Source: Candidatus Thiothrix anitrata | GTDB lineage: Bacteria; Pseudomonadota; Gammaproteobacteria; Thiotrichales; Thiotrichaceae | Assembly (NCBI RefSeq): GCF_017901155.1 | Contig: NZ_CP072800.1 | Coordinates: forward strand, 1,267,283-1,331,282 | Reading direction: 5' to 3' | DNA length: 64,000 nucleotides | In this document: positions 26,412 to 35,900 of the stretch, one piece after another | Layout of the letters: each line of letters begins with the position of its first letter | Position numbering within the stretch: the first letter of the stretch is position 1 | Program-made: the position numbers and the translations under genes | The notes under the pieces: model-generated | What the model saw: only the letters and a program-made list of their open reading frames with translations | Told to the model about the DNA's origin: nothing | Databases searched by the model: none

Positions 26412-29400
26412 TTACCGCTTTTCAGTTTTCAGCTCATTGCCTTGCGCGTCCCAAAGTGTATAAAGTAGGGGATTTCCCTTTTTGTCGTATTTAACAGTCA
26501 CGCGGGCGACACCATGTTTGGACATAACTAACTTGCCGTTCTTCCCCAAAAACTGCTTTTCTACCATGTTGTGATTCTGGTATTTCAGGGTTGCTTTGGC
26601 ATAGCCATCTATGAGTATGGGTTTGCCGTTTATGCCTAAGTAGGCTTCCTCTGTTAGGTGGTTGTGTTCATCAAAAGTATAGGTGATTCTTGCGTAGCCG
26701 TCTTTATGTGAGGTGGGTTTTCCATCAGTGCTAAAGTAGGCTTTGCTAGTTGTATTTCCCTTGTTATCAAAAGTATAGATCGCACGGGCAAAACCATCTA
26801 CTAGTACGGGCTTGCCATTTTTGTCGAAGTAGGCTTCGCTGGTTTTATTACCCTGCTCATCGTAAGTATTGGTGACGCTGGCGTAGCCGTACTTGCCTAG
26901 AGTGGGCTTGCCGTTGATTCCGAAGTAGGTCTTGTTGGTTATATTCCCCTCGTTATCGTAAGTAAAGGTTATGTAGGTATAGCCATTCCTGAGTATCGGT
27001 TTCCCGTCAATACCGAAGTAGGCTTCACTGGTCGTATTCCTCTTGTCGTCAAGTGTGTAGACAGCTTTAGCAAAACCATCTACTAGTATGGGCTTGCCAT
27101 TTGTATCAAAGTAAGCTTCGCTGGTCTTGTTACCCTGATCATTGAAAGTACGGGTGGCGCTGGCATAACCATTCCTGAGTATCGGTTTCCCGTCAATACC
27201 GAAGTAGGCTTCGCTAGTTGTATTCCTCTTGTCGTCAATGTAGGTGACGTTCCTATCGTTCTTTTTTTGTTCGATGTTTTCGCTGGTCGTATTTCCCTTA
27301 TCATCAAACGTGTAGAAAGCACTGGCAAAACCATCTATGAGTACAGGCTTGTCATTTGCATCGAAATAGGCTTCACTGGTTTTGTTACCCTGATCATCGA
27401 AAGTACGGGTGACACGGGCATAACCATGCGCGAGTATTGGTTTGCCGTCGATGCCGAAGTGGGCTTCTCCTGTTTTGTTGCCGCGTTCATCGAAAGTGTT
27501 GGTGAAGCTGGCATAGCCATTTCTGAGTATTGGTTTGCCGTCGATACCGAAGAAAGCGTACCCTGTTGTGCGACCCCTTTCATCGAAAGTGCTGGTGAAG
27601 CTGGCAAAACCATCTATGAGTAGGGGCTTGCCATTTGCGCCAAAGTAAGCTTCGCTCGTTTTGTTACCCTGTTCGTCGAAAGTACGGATGATACGGGCAT
27701 AGCCATTCCTGAGTATTGGTTTGCCGTCGATGCCGAAGTGGGCTTGTCCTGTTTGGTTGCCGCGTTCATCGAAAGTGTTGGTGAAGCTGGCATAGCCATC
27801 TTTGTCCAAGGTGGGTTTGCCGTCGATGCCGAAGAAGGCAAACCCGGTTTGGTTACCGCGTTCATCGAAAGTGTAGGTGACGCTGGCGTAGCCGTAGTAC
27901 TCGTGCAGGGTGGGTTTGCCGTCGATGCCGAAGTAGGCACGCCCGGTTAGGTTACCTCGCTCATCGAAAGTGTAGGTGATGCTGGCGTAGCCGTAGACCT
28001 TGTGCAGGGTGGGTTTGCCGTCGATGCCGAAGAAGGCTTCACTGGTTTTGTTACCCTGTTCATCGAAAATGCTGGTGAAGCTAGCGAAGCCGGACTGGTT
28101 CAATATCGGTTTACGGTCTTTATCCAGCCAGCTAACTCGCAACAGCTTCTCGTTATCCGTGTACGTTTTCTGGATGCTGGTAATGCCTGCTTTGCCGGAA
28201 AACGGTTGCTGTTTTGCGTTCAGATTAGACAATTTGGTGATTCGCCCATTACTGGCATAGGTATAACCACGCCCAAAACTGCCTGCCGTATCAGAGGTCG
28301 GCAAACCATACGGGGTTTGAAACAGCCGTTGGTTGATGAGGCCATCCGCTGTAAACAACAGTTTGTTGCGGGTGATTTCTGCCTTATGGGTATCGTCCCC
28401 AGAAATACCTCCGAAAACGTCCAAGGCAGAGATTACCCCATCCAAACGTAGTGGGGCACTGTCTTCCCCTTTTTTGCCTTGCCTGAAGGTGACAATCGCT
28501 GAGTGTTTGCTGTCAGCCATTTCCAGTTCCTGCCGGATCAATAGCTTTTCACGGGAATCCAGCAATTCGCGGCTGATGAGTGTCCCGCCCGCATCGTAGG
28601 TGAGTTGCCATTTTGCAACACCTGCCAGCCAAGGTTCACTACTGATGCCATCACCATTCAGGCCGACCGCTTTTTGAGCACCCCTTAGAGATTCCATCTT
28701 GATGACCTGCTTGCGCTGGGTCTGGATGCGGTAGCTGGCATTGCGTTTGTTGGCCTGCGTTTCGTTGATTTCATGGATGCCAAACGGTATCAGCCAGCGT
28801 TCGCCATAATCCACGTAATAAGCCGTTTTGACACGGTTGTAATCCCACTGGTAGAGGCCAAAGGCAGCCAAACTCAGGATCAGCAAGGCAAGCAGGCTGG
28901 CAACGCTGTGTTGTCTGCGTTTCTGGCGTTCTTGGTCACGTTGGGCGAGGTCATCAAAGCGGCATTTCATCAAAGTGGCGGCGATCCGCAACAAAGCCCT
29001 GCGCTTGGTTACTGCGTGTTTCTCGTCATCCCGTGGGCGCACATCCGCCGCGAGGGGTTCGCGTGCTTCAGTGATTTCCTGCCAACTGCCATCGGGGTTT
29101 TGCTGGCGGCTCAGGCTGCGCAACAGGGCGGGGGGGAATGCCTGCTCCGGTTCACCGTCCACCAGCAGCGGGATAATGTTGTCACCCTTGCCCAGTTCCT
29201 GAAAGATTTCGATTTCCCGTTGAACCCAGCGGGAAGCCGGGGTATCCGGCGAACAAATCACAATCAGGAACTCACTGGCTTGCAGGGCATCGGTAATCTG
29301 GCTGGACAGGTCGCCGGATGCCGGAATCTCCTCATCATCACGGAAAAGGATGCCAACCCGGTCGGGGATGCCCTGCTTCCGCAGGGCTTTAGGTGTGCGG

Positions 29401-29492
29401 TAAGTTTCCAGCTTGTCCAGCAGCCATTTTGCCCATTGGCGGTCATGTCTGACATGACGGTAACTGATAAATGCCTTGTACCGGTAATCCAC
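26412..29492 (-). CDS. Membrane TIR-domain repeat protein, paralogue 1
   Basis: 1026 residues, GTG start (MDYRYKAFIS). The N-terminal TIR domain has AFISYRH, FRDDEEIPASGDLS and SPDTPASRWVQREIEIF with the candidate catalytic Glu93. A basic stretch (QERQKRRQ) precedes one span at residues 195-214, so by the positive-inside rule the TIR is cytosolic and the rest periplasmic. A unique linker of about 240 residues follows, then about 16 degenerate repeats (FDERGN...GIDGKP pattern) from about residue 460 to 1010. Repeats are more diverged here than in the two upstream paralogues, with variants such as FDANDKPVL and one broken unit. It is the last of three tandem copies. The TIR call is strong; NADase activity is inferred. 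Confidence 0.82.
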   Translation of the reverse strand: MDYRYKAFISYRHVRHDRQWAKWLLDKLETYRTPKALRKQGIPDRVGILFRDDEEIPASGDLSSQITDALQASEFLIVICSPDTPASRWVQREIEIFQELGKGDNIIPLLVDGEPEQAFPPALLRSLSRQQNPDGSWQEITEAREPLAADVRPRDDEKHAVTKRRALLRIAATLMKCRFDDLAQRDQERQKRRQHSVASLLALLILSLAAFGLYQWDYNRVKTAYYVDYGERWLIPFGIHEINETQANKRNASYRIQTQRKQVIKMESLRGAQKAVGLNGDGISSEPWLAGVAKWQLTYDAGGTLISRELLDSREKLLIRQELEMADSKHSAIVTFRQGKKGEDSAPLRLDGVISALDVFGGISGDDTHKAEITRNKLLFTADGLINQRLFQTPYGLPTSDTAGSFGRGYTYASNGRITKLSNLNAKQQPFSGKAGITSIQKTYTDNEKLLRVSWLDKDRKPILNQSGFASFTSIFDEQGNKTSEAFFGIDGKPTLHKVYGYASITYTFDERGNLTGRAYFGIDGKPTLHEYYGYASVTYTFDERGNQTGFAFFGIDGKPTLDKDGYASFTNTFDERGNQTGQAHFGIDGKPILRNGYARIIRTFDEQGNKTSEAYFGANGKPLLIDGFASFTSTFDERGRTTGYAFFGIDGKPILRNGYASFTNTFDERGNKTGEAHFGIDGKPILAHGYARVTRTFDDQGNKTSEAYFDANDKPVLIDGFASAFYTFDDKGNTTSENIEQKKNDRNVTYIDDKRNTTSEAYFGIDGKPILRNGYASATRTFNDQGNKTSEAYFDTNGKPILVDGFAKAVYTLDDKRNTTSEAYFGIDGKPILRNGYTYITFTYDNEGNITNKTYFGINGKPTLGKYGYASVTNTYDEQGNKTSEAYFDKNGKPVLVDGFARAIYTFDNKGNTTSKAYFSTDGKPTSHKDGYARITYTFDEHNHLTEEAYLGINGKPILIDGYAKATLKYQNHNMVEKQFLGKNGKLVMSKHGVARVTVKYDKKGNPLLYTLWDAQGNELKTEKR
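26455..28110 (-). repeat. Coding repeat array of TIR paralogue 1
   Basis: About 16 tandem units of roughly 28-33 codons (my count by eye), each built around a TFDERGNxT segment and a FGIDGKP segment. Units alternate between ILRNGYA and VLIDGFA joints, so a two-unit higher-order pattern is visible. Boundaries are approximate. Confidence 0.75.
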
Positions 29493-29552
29493 AGGGTTCC
29501 CTCGCTTGTCAGGTTATCTGTAAAGAAGTTGTTGCAGGTAAGTGCTCATCCG
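29493..29552. repeat. Duplicated intergenic spacer, copy A
   Basis: The 60-bp spacer between TIR paralogues 1 and 2 is the same as that at 32895-32954, as far as I can read. It carries the GAGGG ribosome site for the GTG start. This places the gene and its spacer in one tandem duplication unit. Confidence 0.8.
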
Positions 29553-32500
29553 TTATGGTTTTTCAGCTTGGGTTTTAAGCTTATTACCTTGTGCATCCCA
29601 AAGCGTATAAAGCACAGCCTTTCCCTTGTCGTCGTATTCAATGGTCAAGCGGGCGTAGCCCTGTTTGGACATCACTAACTTGCCGTTCTTCCCCAGCAAC
29701 TGCTCTTCAACCATATTGCCATTCTGGTCGTATTTCATGGTCATTTTGGCGTAGCCGTCCTTGAGTAGCGTGGGTTTGCCGTCGATGCCGAAGAAGGCTT
29801 CCCCGGTTTTGTTACCGCGTTCATCGAAAGTATGGGTGACGCTGGCGTAGTTACCTCCTCTTAGGGTGGGTTTGCCGTCGATGCCGAAGAAGGCTTCCCC
29901 GGTTGTGTTACCGCGTTCATCGAAAGTGTAGGTGACGCTGGCACCGTAGTACTCGAGCAGGGTGGGTTTGCCGTCGATGCCGAAGAAGGCTGCCCCGGTT
30001 TTGTTACCGCGTTCATCGAAAGTATGGGTGACGCTGGCGTAGTTACCTCTGCTTAGGGTGGGTTTGCCGTCGATGCCGAAGAAGGCTTCCCCGGTTGTGT
30101 TACCGCGTTCATCGAAAGTGTAGGTGACGCTGGCACCGTAGTACTCGTGCAGGGTGGGTTTGCCGTCGATGCCGAAGAAGGCTTCTCCGGTTTTGTTACC
30201 GCGTTCATCGAAAGTATGGGTGACGCTGGCGTAGCCCCAGTCCTTACTTAGTATGGGTTTGCCGTCGATGCCGAAGAAGGCTTCACCAGTTTTGTTGCCG
30301 CGTTCATCGAAAGTGTAGGTGACGCTGGCGTAGCTGTAGCCGTAGTACTTGTGGAGGGTGGGTTTGCCGTCGATGCCGAAGTAGGCTTCTCCGGTTTTGT
30401 TACCGCGTTCATCGAAAGTATGGGTGACGCTGGCGTAGTTGTCTCCGCTTAGGGTGGATTTGCCGTCGATGCCGAAGTAGGCTTCTCCGGTTTTGTTACC
30501 GCGTTCATCGAAAGTGTAGGTGACGCTGGCGTAGTTGCCTCCGCTTAGGGTGGGTTTGCCATCGATGCCGAAGTAGGCTTCTCCGGTTTTGTTACCGCGT
30601 TCATCGAAAGTATGGGCGACTCTGGCGTAGTTGCCTCCGCTTAGGGTGGATTTGCCGTCGATGCCGAAGTAGGCTTCTCCGGTTTTGTTACCGCGTTCAT
30701 CGAAAGTGTAGGTGACGCTGGCGTAGTTGCCTCCGCTTAGGGTGGGTTTGCCGTCGATGCCGAAGTAGGCTTCTCCGGTTTTGTTACCGCGTTCATCGAA
30801 AGTATGGGCGACTCTGGCGTAGTTGCCTCCGCTTAGGGTGGATTTGCCGTCGATGCCGAAGTAGGCTTCTCCGGTTTTGTTACCGCGTTCATCGAAAGTG
30901 TAGGTGACGCTGGCGTAGCCGTAGCCGTAGTACTTATGCATGGTGGGTTTGCCGTCGATGCCGAAGAAGGTTTGCCCAGTTTCGTTACCGCGCTCATCGA
31001 AAGTGCTGGTGATGCTGGCGTAGCCATTCTTATGCATGGTGGGTTTGCCGTCGATGCCGAAGTAGGCTTGCTCAGTTTCGTTACCCCATTCATCGAAAGT
31101 GTTGGTGAGACTGGCGTAGCCACTTGTGGTGGTGGTAGGTTTGCCGTCGATGCCGAAGAGAGCTTGCCCAGTTAGATTGCCGTGTTCATCGAAAGTGTTG
31201 GTGACACTGGCGTAGCCGTCCTTGTGCAGGGTGGGTTTGCCGTCGATGCCGAAGAGGACTTCCCTGGTTAGCTTGCCACGTTTATTGAAAGTGTAGGTGA
31301 CGCTGGCGTAGCCGTCCTTGTGCAGAGTGGGTTTGCCGTCGATGCCGAAGAAGGCTTGTCTGATCAGGTTGCCGCGTTCATCGAAAGTGTTGGTGGCACT
31401 GGCGTAGCCGTCCTTGTGCAGTATGGGTTTGCCGTCGATGCCGAAGAAGGCGCACCCGGTTTCATTTCCCCATTCATCGAAAGTGCTGCTGAAGCTGGTG
31501 TAGCCGGATTTTTTTAATATCGGTTTGCGGTCTTTATCCAGCCAGCTAACCCGCAACAGCTCCCCGCTATCGGTGTACGTTTTCTGGATGCTGGCAATGC
31601 CTGTTTTGCCGGAAAACGGCTGTTGGTCTTCGTTCAGGTTAAACAGCTCGGTGACTTGCCCGTTACTGGCATAGGTGTAACCACGCCCAAAACTGCCTTC
31701 CGTATCAGAGGTGGGGACACCATTCGGGGTTTGAAACAGCCGTTGGTTGATGAGGCCATCCGCTGTAAACAACAGTTTGTTACGGGTGATCTCTGCCTTT
31801 CGGGTCGTGCTCCAGGAAGTGTCCAAGGCAGAGATTGCCCCACCCAAACGTAGCGGGGCACTGTCTTCCCCTTTTTTGCCTTGCTTGAAGGTGACAATCG
31901 CTGAGCGTTTGCTGTCAGCCATTTCCAGCTCCTGCCGGATCAATAGCTTTTCACGGGAGTCCAGCAATTCGCGGCTGATGAGTGTCCCGCCCGCATCGTA
32001 GGTGAGTTGCCATTTTGCAACACCTGCCAGCCAAGGTTCACTACTGATGCCATCACCATTCAGGCCGACCGCTTTTTGAGCACCCCTTAGAGATTCCATC
32101 TTGATGACCTGCTTGCGCTGGGTCTGGATGCGGTAGCTGGCATTGCGTTTGTTGGCCTGCGTTTCGTTGATTTCATGGATGCCAAACGGTATCAGCCAGC
32201 GTTCGCCATAATCCACGTAATAAGCCGTTTTGACACGGTTGTAATCCCACTGGTAGAGGCCAAAGGCAGCCAAACTCAGGATCAGCAAGGCAAGCAGGCT
32301 GGCAACGCTGTGTTGTCTGCGTTTCTGGCGTTCTTGGTCACGTTGGGCGAGGTCATCAAAGCGGCATTTCATCAAAGTGGCGGCGATCCGCAACAAAGCC
32401 CTGCGCTTGGTTACTGCGTGTTTCTCGTCATCCCGTGGGCGCACATCCGCCGCGAGGGGTTCGCGTGCTTCAGTGATTTCCTGCCAACTGCCATCGGGGT

Positions 32501-32894
32501 TTTGCTGGCGGCTCAGGCTGCGCAACAGGGCGGGAGGGAATGCCTGCTCCGGTTCACCGTCTATCAGCAGCGGGATAATGTTGTCACCCTTGCCCAGCTC
32601 CTGAAAGATTTCGATTTCCCGTTGAACCCAGCGGGAAGCCGGGGTATCCGGCGAACAAACCACAATCAGGAATTCACTGGCTTGCAGGGCATCAGTAATC
32701 TGGCTGGACAGGTCGCCGGATGCCGGAATCTCCTCATCATCACGGAAAAGGATGCCAACCCGGTCGGGGATACCCTGCTTCCGCAGGGCTTTAGGTGTGC
32801 GGTAAGTTTCCAGCTTGTCCAGCAGCCATTTTGCCCATTGGCGGTCATGTCTGACATGACGGTAACTGATAAATGCTTTGTACCGATAATCCAC
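29553..32894 (-). CDS. Membrane TIR-domain repeat protein, paralogue 2
   Basis: 1113 residues with the same order as paralogue 1: TIR (1-115, Glu93), basic stretch, span at 195-214, linker, then about 18 GIDGK-type repeats from about residue 465, ending QGNKLKTQAEKP. The first 400 or so residues are almost identical to the other two copies. Blocks of two units are duplicated inside the array (STLSGGNYARVAHTF followed by TLSGGNYASVTYTF, twice). GTG start with GAGGG upstream. Middle gene of three. Expected topology: cytosolic TIR, periplasmic repeat rod. Confidence 0.82.
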   Translation of the reverse strand: MDYRYKAFISYRHVRHDRQWAKWLLDKLETYRTPKALRKQGIPDRVGILFRDDEEIPASGDLSSQITDALQASEFLIVVCSPDTPASRWVQREIEIFQELGKGDNIIPLLIDGEPEQAFPPALLRSLSRQQNPDGSWQEITEAREPLAADVRPRDDEKHAVTKRRALLRIAATLMKCRFDDLAQRDQERQKRRQHSVASLLALLILSLAAFGLYQWDYNRVKTAYYVDYGERWLIPFGIHEINETQANKRNASYRIQTQRKQVIKMESLRGAQKAVGLNGDGISSEPWLAGVAKWQLTYDAGGTLISRELLDSREKLLIRQELEMADSKRSAIVTFKQGKKGEDSAPLRLGGAISALDTSWSTTRKAEITRNKLLFTADGLINQRLFQTPNGVPTSDTEGSFGRGYTYASNGQVTELFNLNEDQQPFSGKTGIASIQKTYTDSGELLRVSWLDKDRKPILKKSGYTSFSSTFDEWGNETGCAFFGIDGKPILHKDGYASATNTFDERGNLIRQAFFGIDGKPTLHKDGYASVTYTFNKRGKLTREVLFGIDGKPTLHKDGYASVTNTFDEHGNLTGQALFGIDGKPTTTTSGYASLTNTFDEWGNETEQAYFGIDGKPTMHKNGYASITSTFDERGNETGQTFFGIDGKPTMHKYYGYGYASVTYTFDERGNKTGEAYFGIDGKSTLSGGNYARVAHTFDERGNKTGEAYFGIDGKPTLSGGNYASVTYTFDERGNKTGEAYFGIDGKSTLSGGNYARVAHTFDERGNKTGEAYFGIDGKPTLSGGNYASVTYTFDERGNKTGEAYFGIDGKSTLSGDNYASVTHTFDERGNKTGEAYFGIDGKPTLHKYYGYSYASVTYTFDERGNKTGEAFFGIDGKPILSKDWGYASVTHTFDERGNKTGEAFFGIDGKPTLHEYYGASVTYTFDERGNTTGEAFFGIDGKPTLSRGNYASVTHTFDERGNKTGAAFFGIDGKPTLLEYYGASVTYTFDERGNTTGEAFFGIDGKPTLRGGNYASVTHTFDERGNKTGEAFFGIDGKPTLLKDGYAKMTMKYDQNGNMVEEQLLGKNGKLVMSKQGYARLTIEYDDKGKAVLYTLWDAQGNKLKTQAEKP
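29750..31500 (-). repeat. Coding repeat array of TIR paralogue 2
   Basis: About 18 units of roughly 30-33 codons, nearly identical at DNA level in the 29.8-30.9 kb part and more varied towards the N-terminal end of the protein. Two different two-unit higher-order blocks are present. Boundaries are approximate. Confidence 0.78.
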
Positions 32895-32954
32895 AGGGTT
32901 CCCTCGCTTGTCAGGTTATCTGTAAAGAAGTTGTTGCAGGTAAGTGCTCATCCG
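32895..32954. repeat. Duplicated intergenic spacer, copy B
   Basis: Second copy of the 60-bp spacer of 29493-29552, between TIR paralogues 2 and 3. The part next to the GTG start also recurs upstream of paralogue 3 (37212 to about 37254), after which similarity ends. Confidence 0.8.
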
Positions 32955-35900
32955 TTATGGTTTTTCAGCTTGGGTTTTAAGCTTATTACCTTGTGCATCC
33001 CAAAGCGTATAAAGCACAGCCTTTCCCTTGTCGTCGTATTCAATGGTCAAGCGGGCGTAGCCCTGTTTGGACATCACTAACTTGCCGTTCTTCCCCAGCA
33101 ACTGCTCTTCAACCATATTGCCATTCTGGTCGTATTTCATGGTCATTTTGGCGTAGCCGTCCTTGAGTAGCGTGGGTTTGCCGTCGATGCCGAAGAAGGC
33201 TTCCCCGGTTTTGTTACCGCGTTCATCGAAAGTGTAGGTGACGCTGGCGTAGCCGAAGAACTCGCGCAAGGTGGGTTTGCCGTCGATGCCGAAGTATGCT
33301 TCCCCAATTTTGTTGCCGCGTTCATCGAAAGTGTAGGTGGCACTGGCGTAGCCGTGGCCGTCGCCGTAGGCGAATGACTTGGCTATGGTGGGTTTGCCGT
33401 CGATGCCGAAGAAGGCTTGCCCGGTTAGGTTGCCCTTATCATTGAAAGTGCTGGTGAGACTGGCGTAGCCGTAGCCCTTTTGCAGGGTGGGTTTGCCGTC
33501 GATGCCGAAGAAGGCTTCTGCGGTTGTGTTACCGCGTTCATCGAAAGTGTAGGTGACGCTGGCGTAGCCGGAGTACTCGTGCAGGCTGGGTTTGCCGTCG
33601 ATGCCGAAGAAGGCTTTCCCGATTTCGTTCCCGCGTTCATCGAAAGTGTAGGTGACGCTGGCGTAGCTGTCCTTGTGCAGGCTGGGTTTGCCGTCGATGC
33701 CGAAGAAGGCTTCCCCTGTTTTGTTGCCGCGTTCATCGAAAGTGTTGGTGACGCTGGCGTAGCCGAATAATTTGCGCAAGGTGGGTTTGCCGTCGATGCC
33801 GAAGAAGGCTTCCCCTGTTTTGTTACCGCGTTCATCGAAAGTGTAGGTGGCACTGGCGTAGCCGCCGTCGGTGCTCAGGGTGGGTTTGCCGTCGATGCCG
33901 AAGAAGGCTTCCCCTGTTTCGTTACCGCGTTCATCGAAAATGTAGGTGACTCTGGCGTAGCCGAATAATTTGCGCAAGGTGGGTTTGCCGTCGATGCCGA
34001 AGAAGGCTTCCCCTGTTTTGTTGCCGCGTTCATCGAAAGCGTAGGTGACGCTGGCGTAGCCGAATAATTTGTGCAAGGTGGGTTTACCGTCGATGCCGAA
34101 GAAGGCTTCCCCGGTTTTGTTACCGCGTTCATCGAAAGTGTAGGTGACGCTGGCGTAGCCGAATAATTTGTGCAAGGTGGGTTTGCCGTCGATGCCGAAG
34201 AAGGCTTCCCCTGTTTTGTTGCCGCGTTCATCGAAAGTGTAGGTGACGCTGGCGTAGCCGAAGAACTTGTCTAGGCTGGGTTTGCCGTCGATGCCGAAGA
34301 AGGCTTCCCCTGTTTTGTTGCCGCGTTCATCGAAAGTGTAGGTGATGCTGGTGTAGCTGTCCTTGTGCAGAGTGGGTTTGCCGTCGATACCGAAGAAGGC
34401 TTCCCCGGTTTCGTTATCGCGTTCATCGAAAGTGTAGGTGACGCTGGCGTAGCCGAAGAACTTGTCTAGGCTGGGTTTGCCGTCGATGCCGAAGAAGGCT
34501 TCCCCTGTTTTGTTGCCGCGTTCATCGAAAGTGTAGGTGATGCTGGTGTAGCTGTCCTTGTGCAGAGTGGGTTTGCCGTCGATGCCGAAGAAGGCTTCCC
34601 CTGTTTTGTTACCGCGTTCATCGAAAGTGTAGGTGACGCTGGCGTAGCCGAATAACTTGTGCAAGGTGGGTTTGCCGTCGATGCCGAAGAAGGCTTCCCC
34701 AGTTTTGTTGCCGCGTTCATTGAAAGTGTAGGTGACGCTGGTGTAGCTGTCCTTGTGCAGAGTGGGTTTGCCGTCGATGCCGAAGAAGGCTTCCCCTGTT
34801 TTGTTACCGCGTTCATCGAAAGTGTTGGTGGTGCTGGCGTAGCCGTTCTTGTGCAGAGTGGGTTTGCCGTCGATGCCGAAGAAGGCTTCCCCTGTTTTGT
34901 TACCGCGTTCATCGAAAGTGTAGGTGACGCTGGCGTAGCCGAATAACTTGTGCAGAGTGGGTTTGCCGTCGATGCCGAAGAAGGCTTCCCCTGTTTTGTT
35001 ACCGCGTTCATCGAAAGTGTAGGTGACGCTGGCGTAGCCGAAGAACTTGTCTAGGCTGGGTTTGCCGTCGATGCCGAAGAAGGCTTCCCCTGTTTTGTTG
35101 CCGCGTTCATCGAAAGTGTAGGTGACGCTGGCGTAGCCGAAGAACTTGTCTAGGCTGGGTTTGCCGTCGATGCCGAAGAAGGCTTTCCCGGTTTTGTTGC
35201 CGCGTTCATCGAAAGTGTAGGTGACGCTGGCGTAGCCGAAGAACTTGTCTAGGCTGGGTTTGCCGTCGATGCCGAAGAAGGCTTCCCCGGTTTTGTTGCC
35301 GCGTTCATCGAAAGTGTAGGTGACGCTGGCGTAGCCGAAGAACTTGTCTAGGCTGGGTTTGCCGTCGATGCCGAAGAAGGCTTTCCCGATTTCGTTCCCG
35401 CGTTCATCGAAAGTGTAGGTGACGCTGGCGTAGCTGTCCTTGTGCAGGCTGGGTTTGCCGTCGATGCCGAAGAAGGCTTCCCCGGTTTTGTTACCGCGTT
35501 CATCGAAAGTGTAGGTGACGCTGGCGTAGTCGAAGAACTTGTGCAAGGTGGGTTTGCCGTCGATGCCGAAGAAGGCTCCCCCTGTTTTGTTGCCGCGTTC
35601 ATCGAAAGTGTAGGTGATGCTGGTATAGCCATTCCAGAGTATCGGTTTGCCGTCGATGCCGAAGAAGGCTTGTCCGATTTCGTTACCGCGTTCATCGAAA
35701 GTGTAGGTGACGCTGGCGTAGTCGAAGAACTCGTGCAAGGTGGGTTTGCCGTCGATGCCTAAGAAGGCTTGCCCGGTTTCGTTCCCCCATTCATCGAAAG
35801 TGCTGCTTAAGTTGGCGTAGCCGTTTCGGTTCAATATCGGTTTGCGGTCTTTATCTAGCCAGCTAACACGCAACAGCTCCCCGCTATCGGTGTACGTTTT

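Noticed and set aside
28773-29678. 301-codon rightward frame, repeated at 32175 and shortened at 36492
   Set aside because: Conserved only because it lies antisense to the near-identical TIR-domain heads of the three paralogues.
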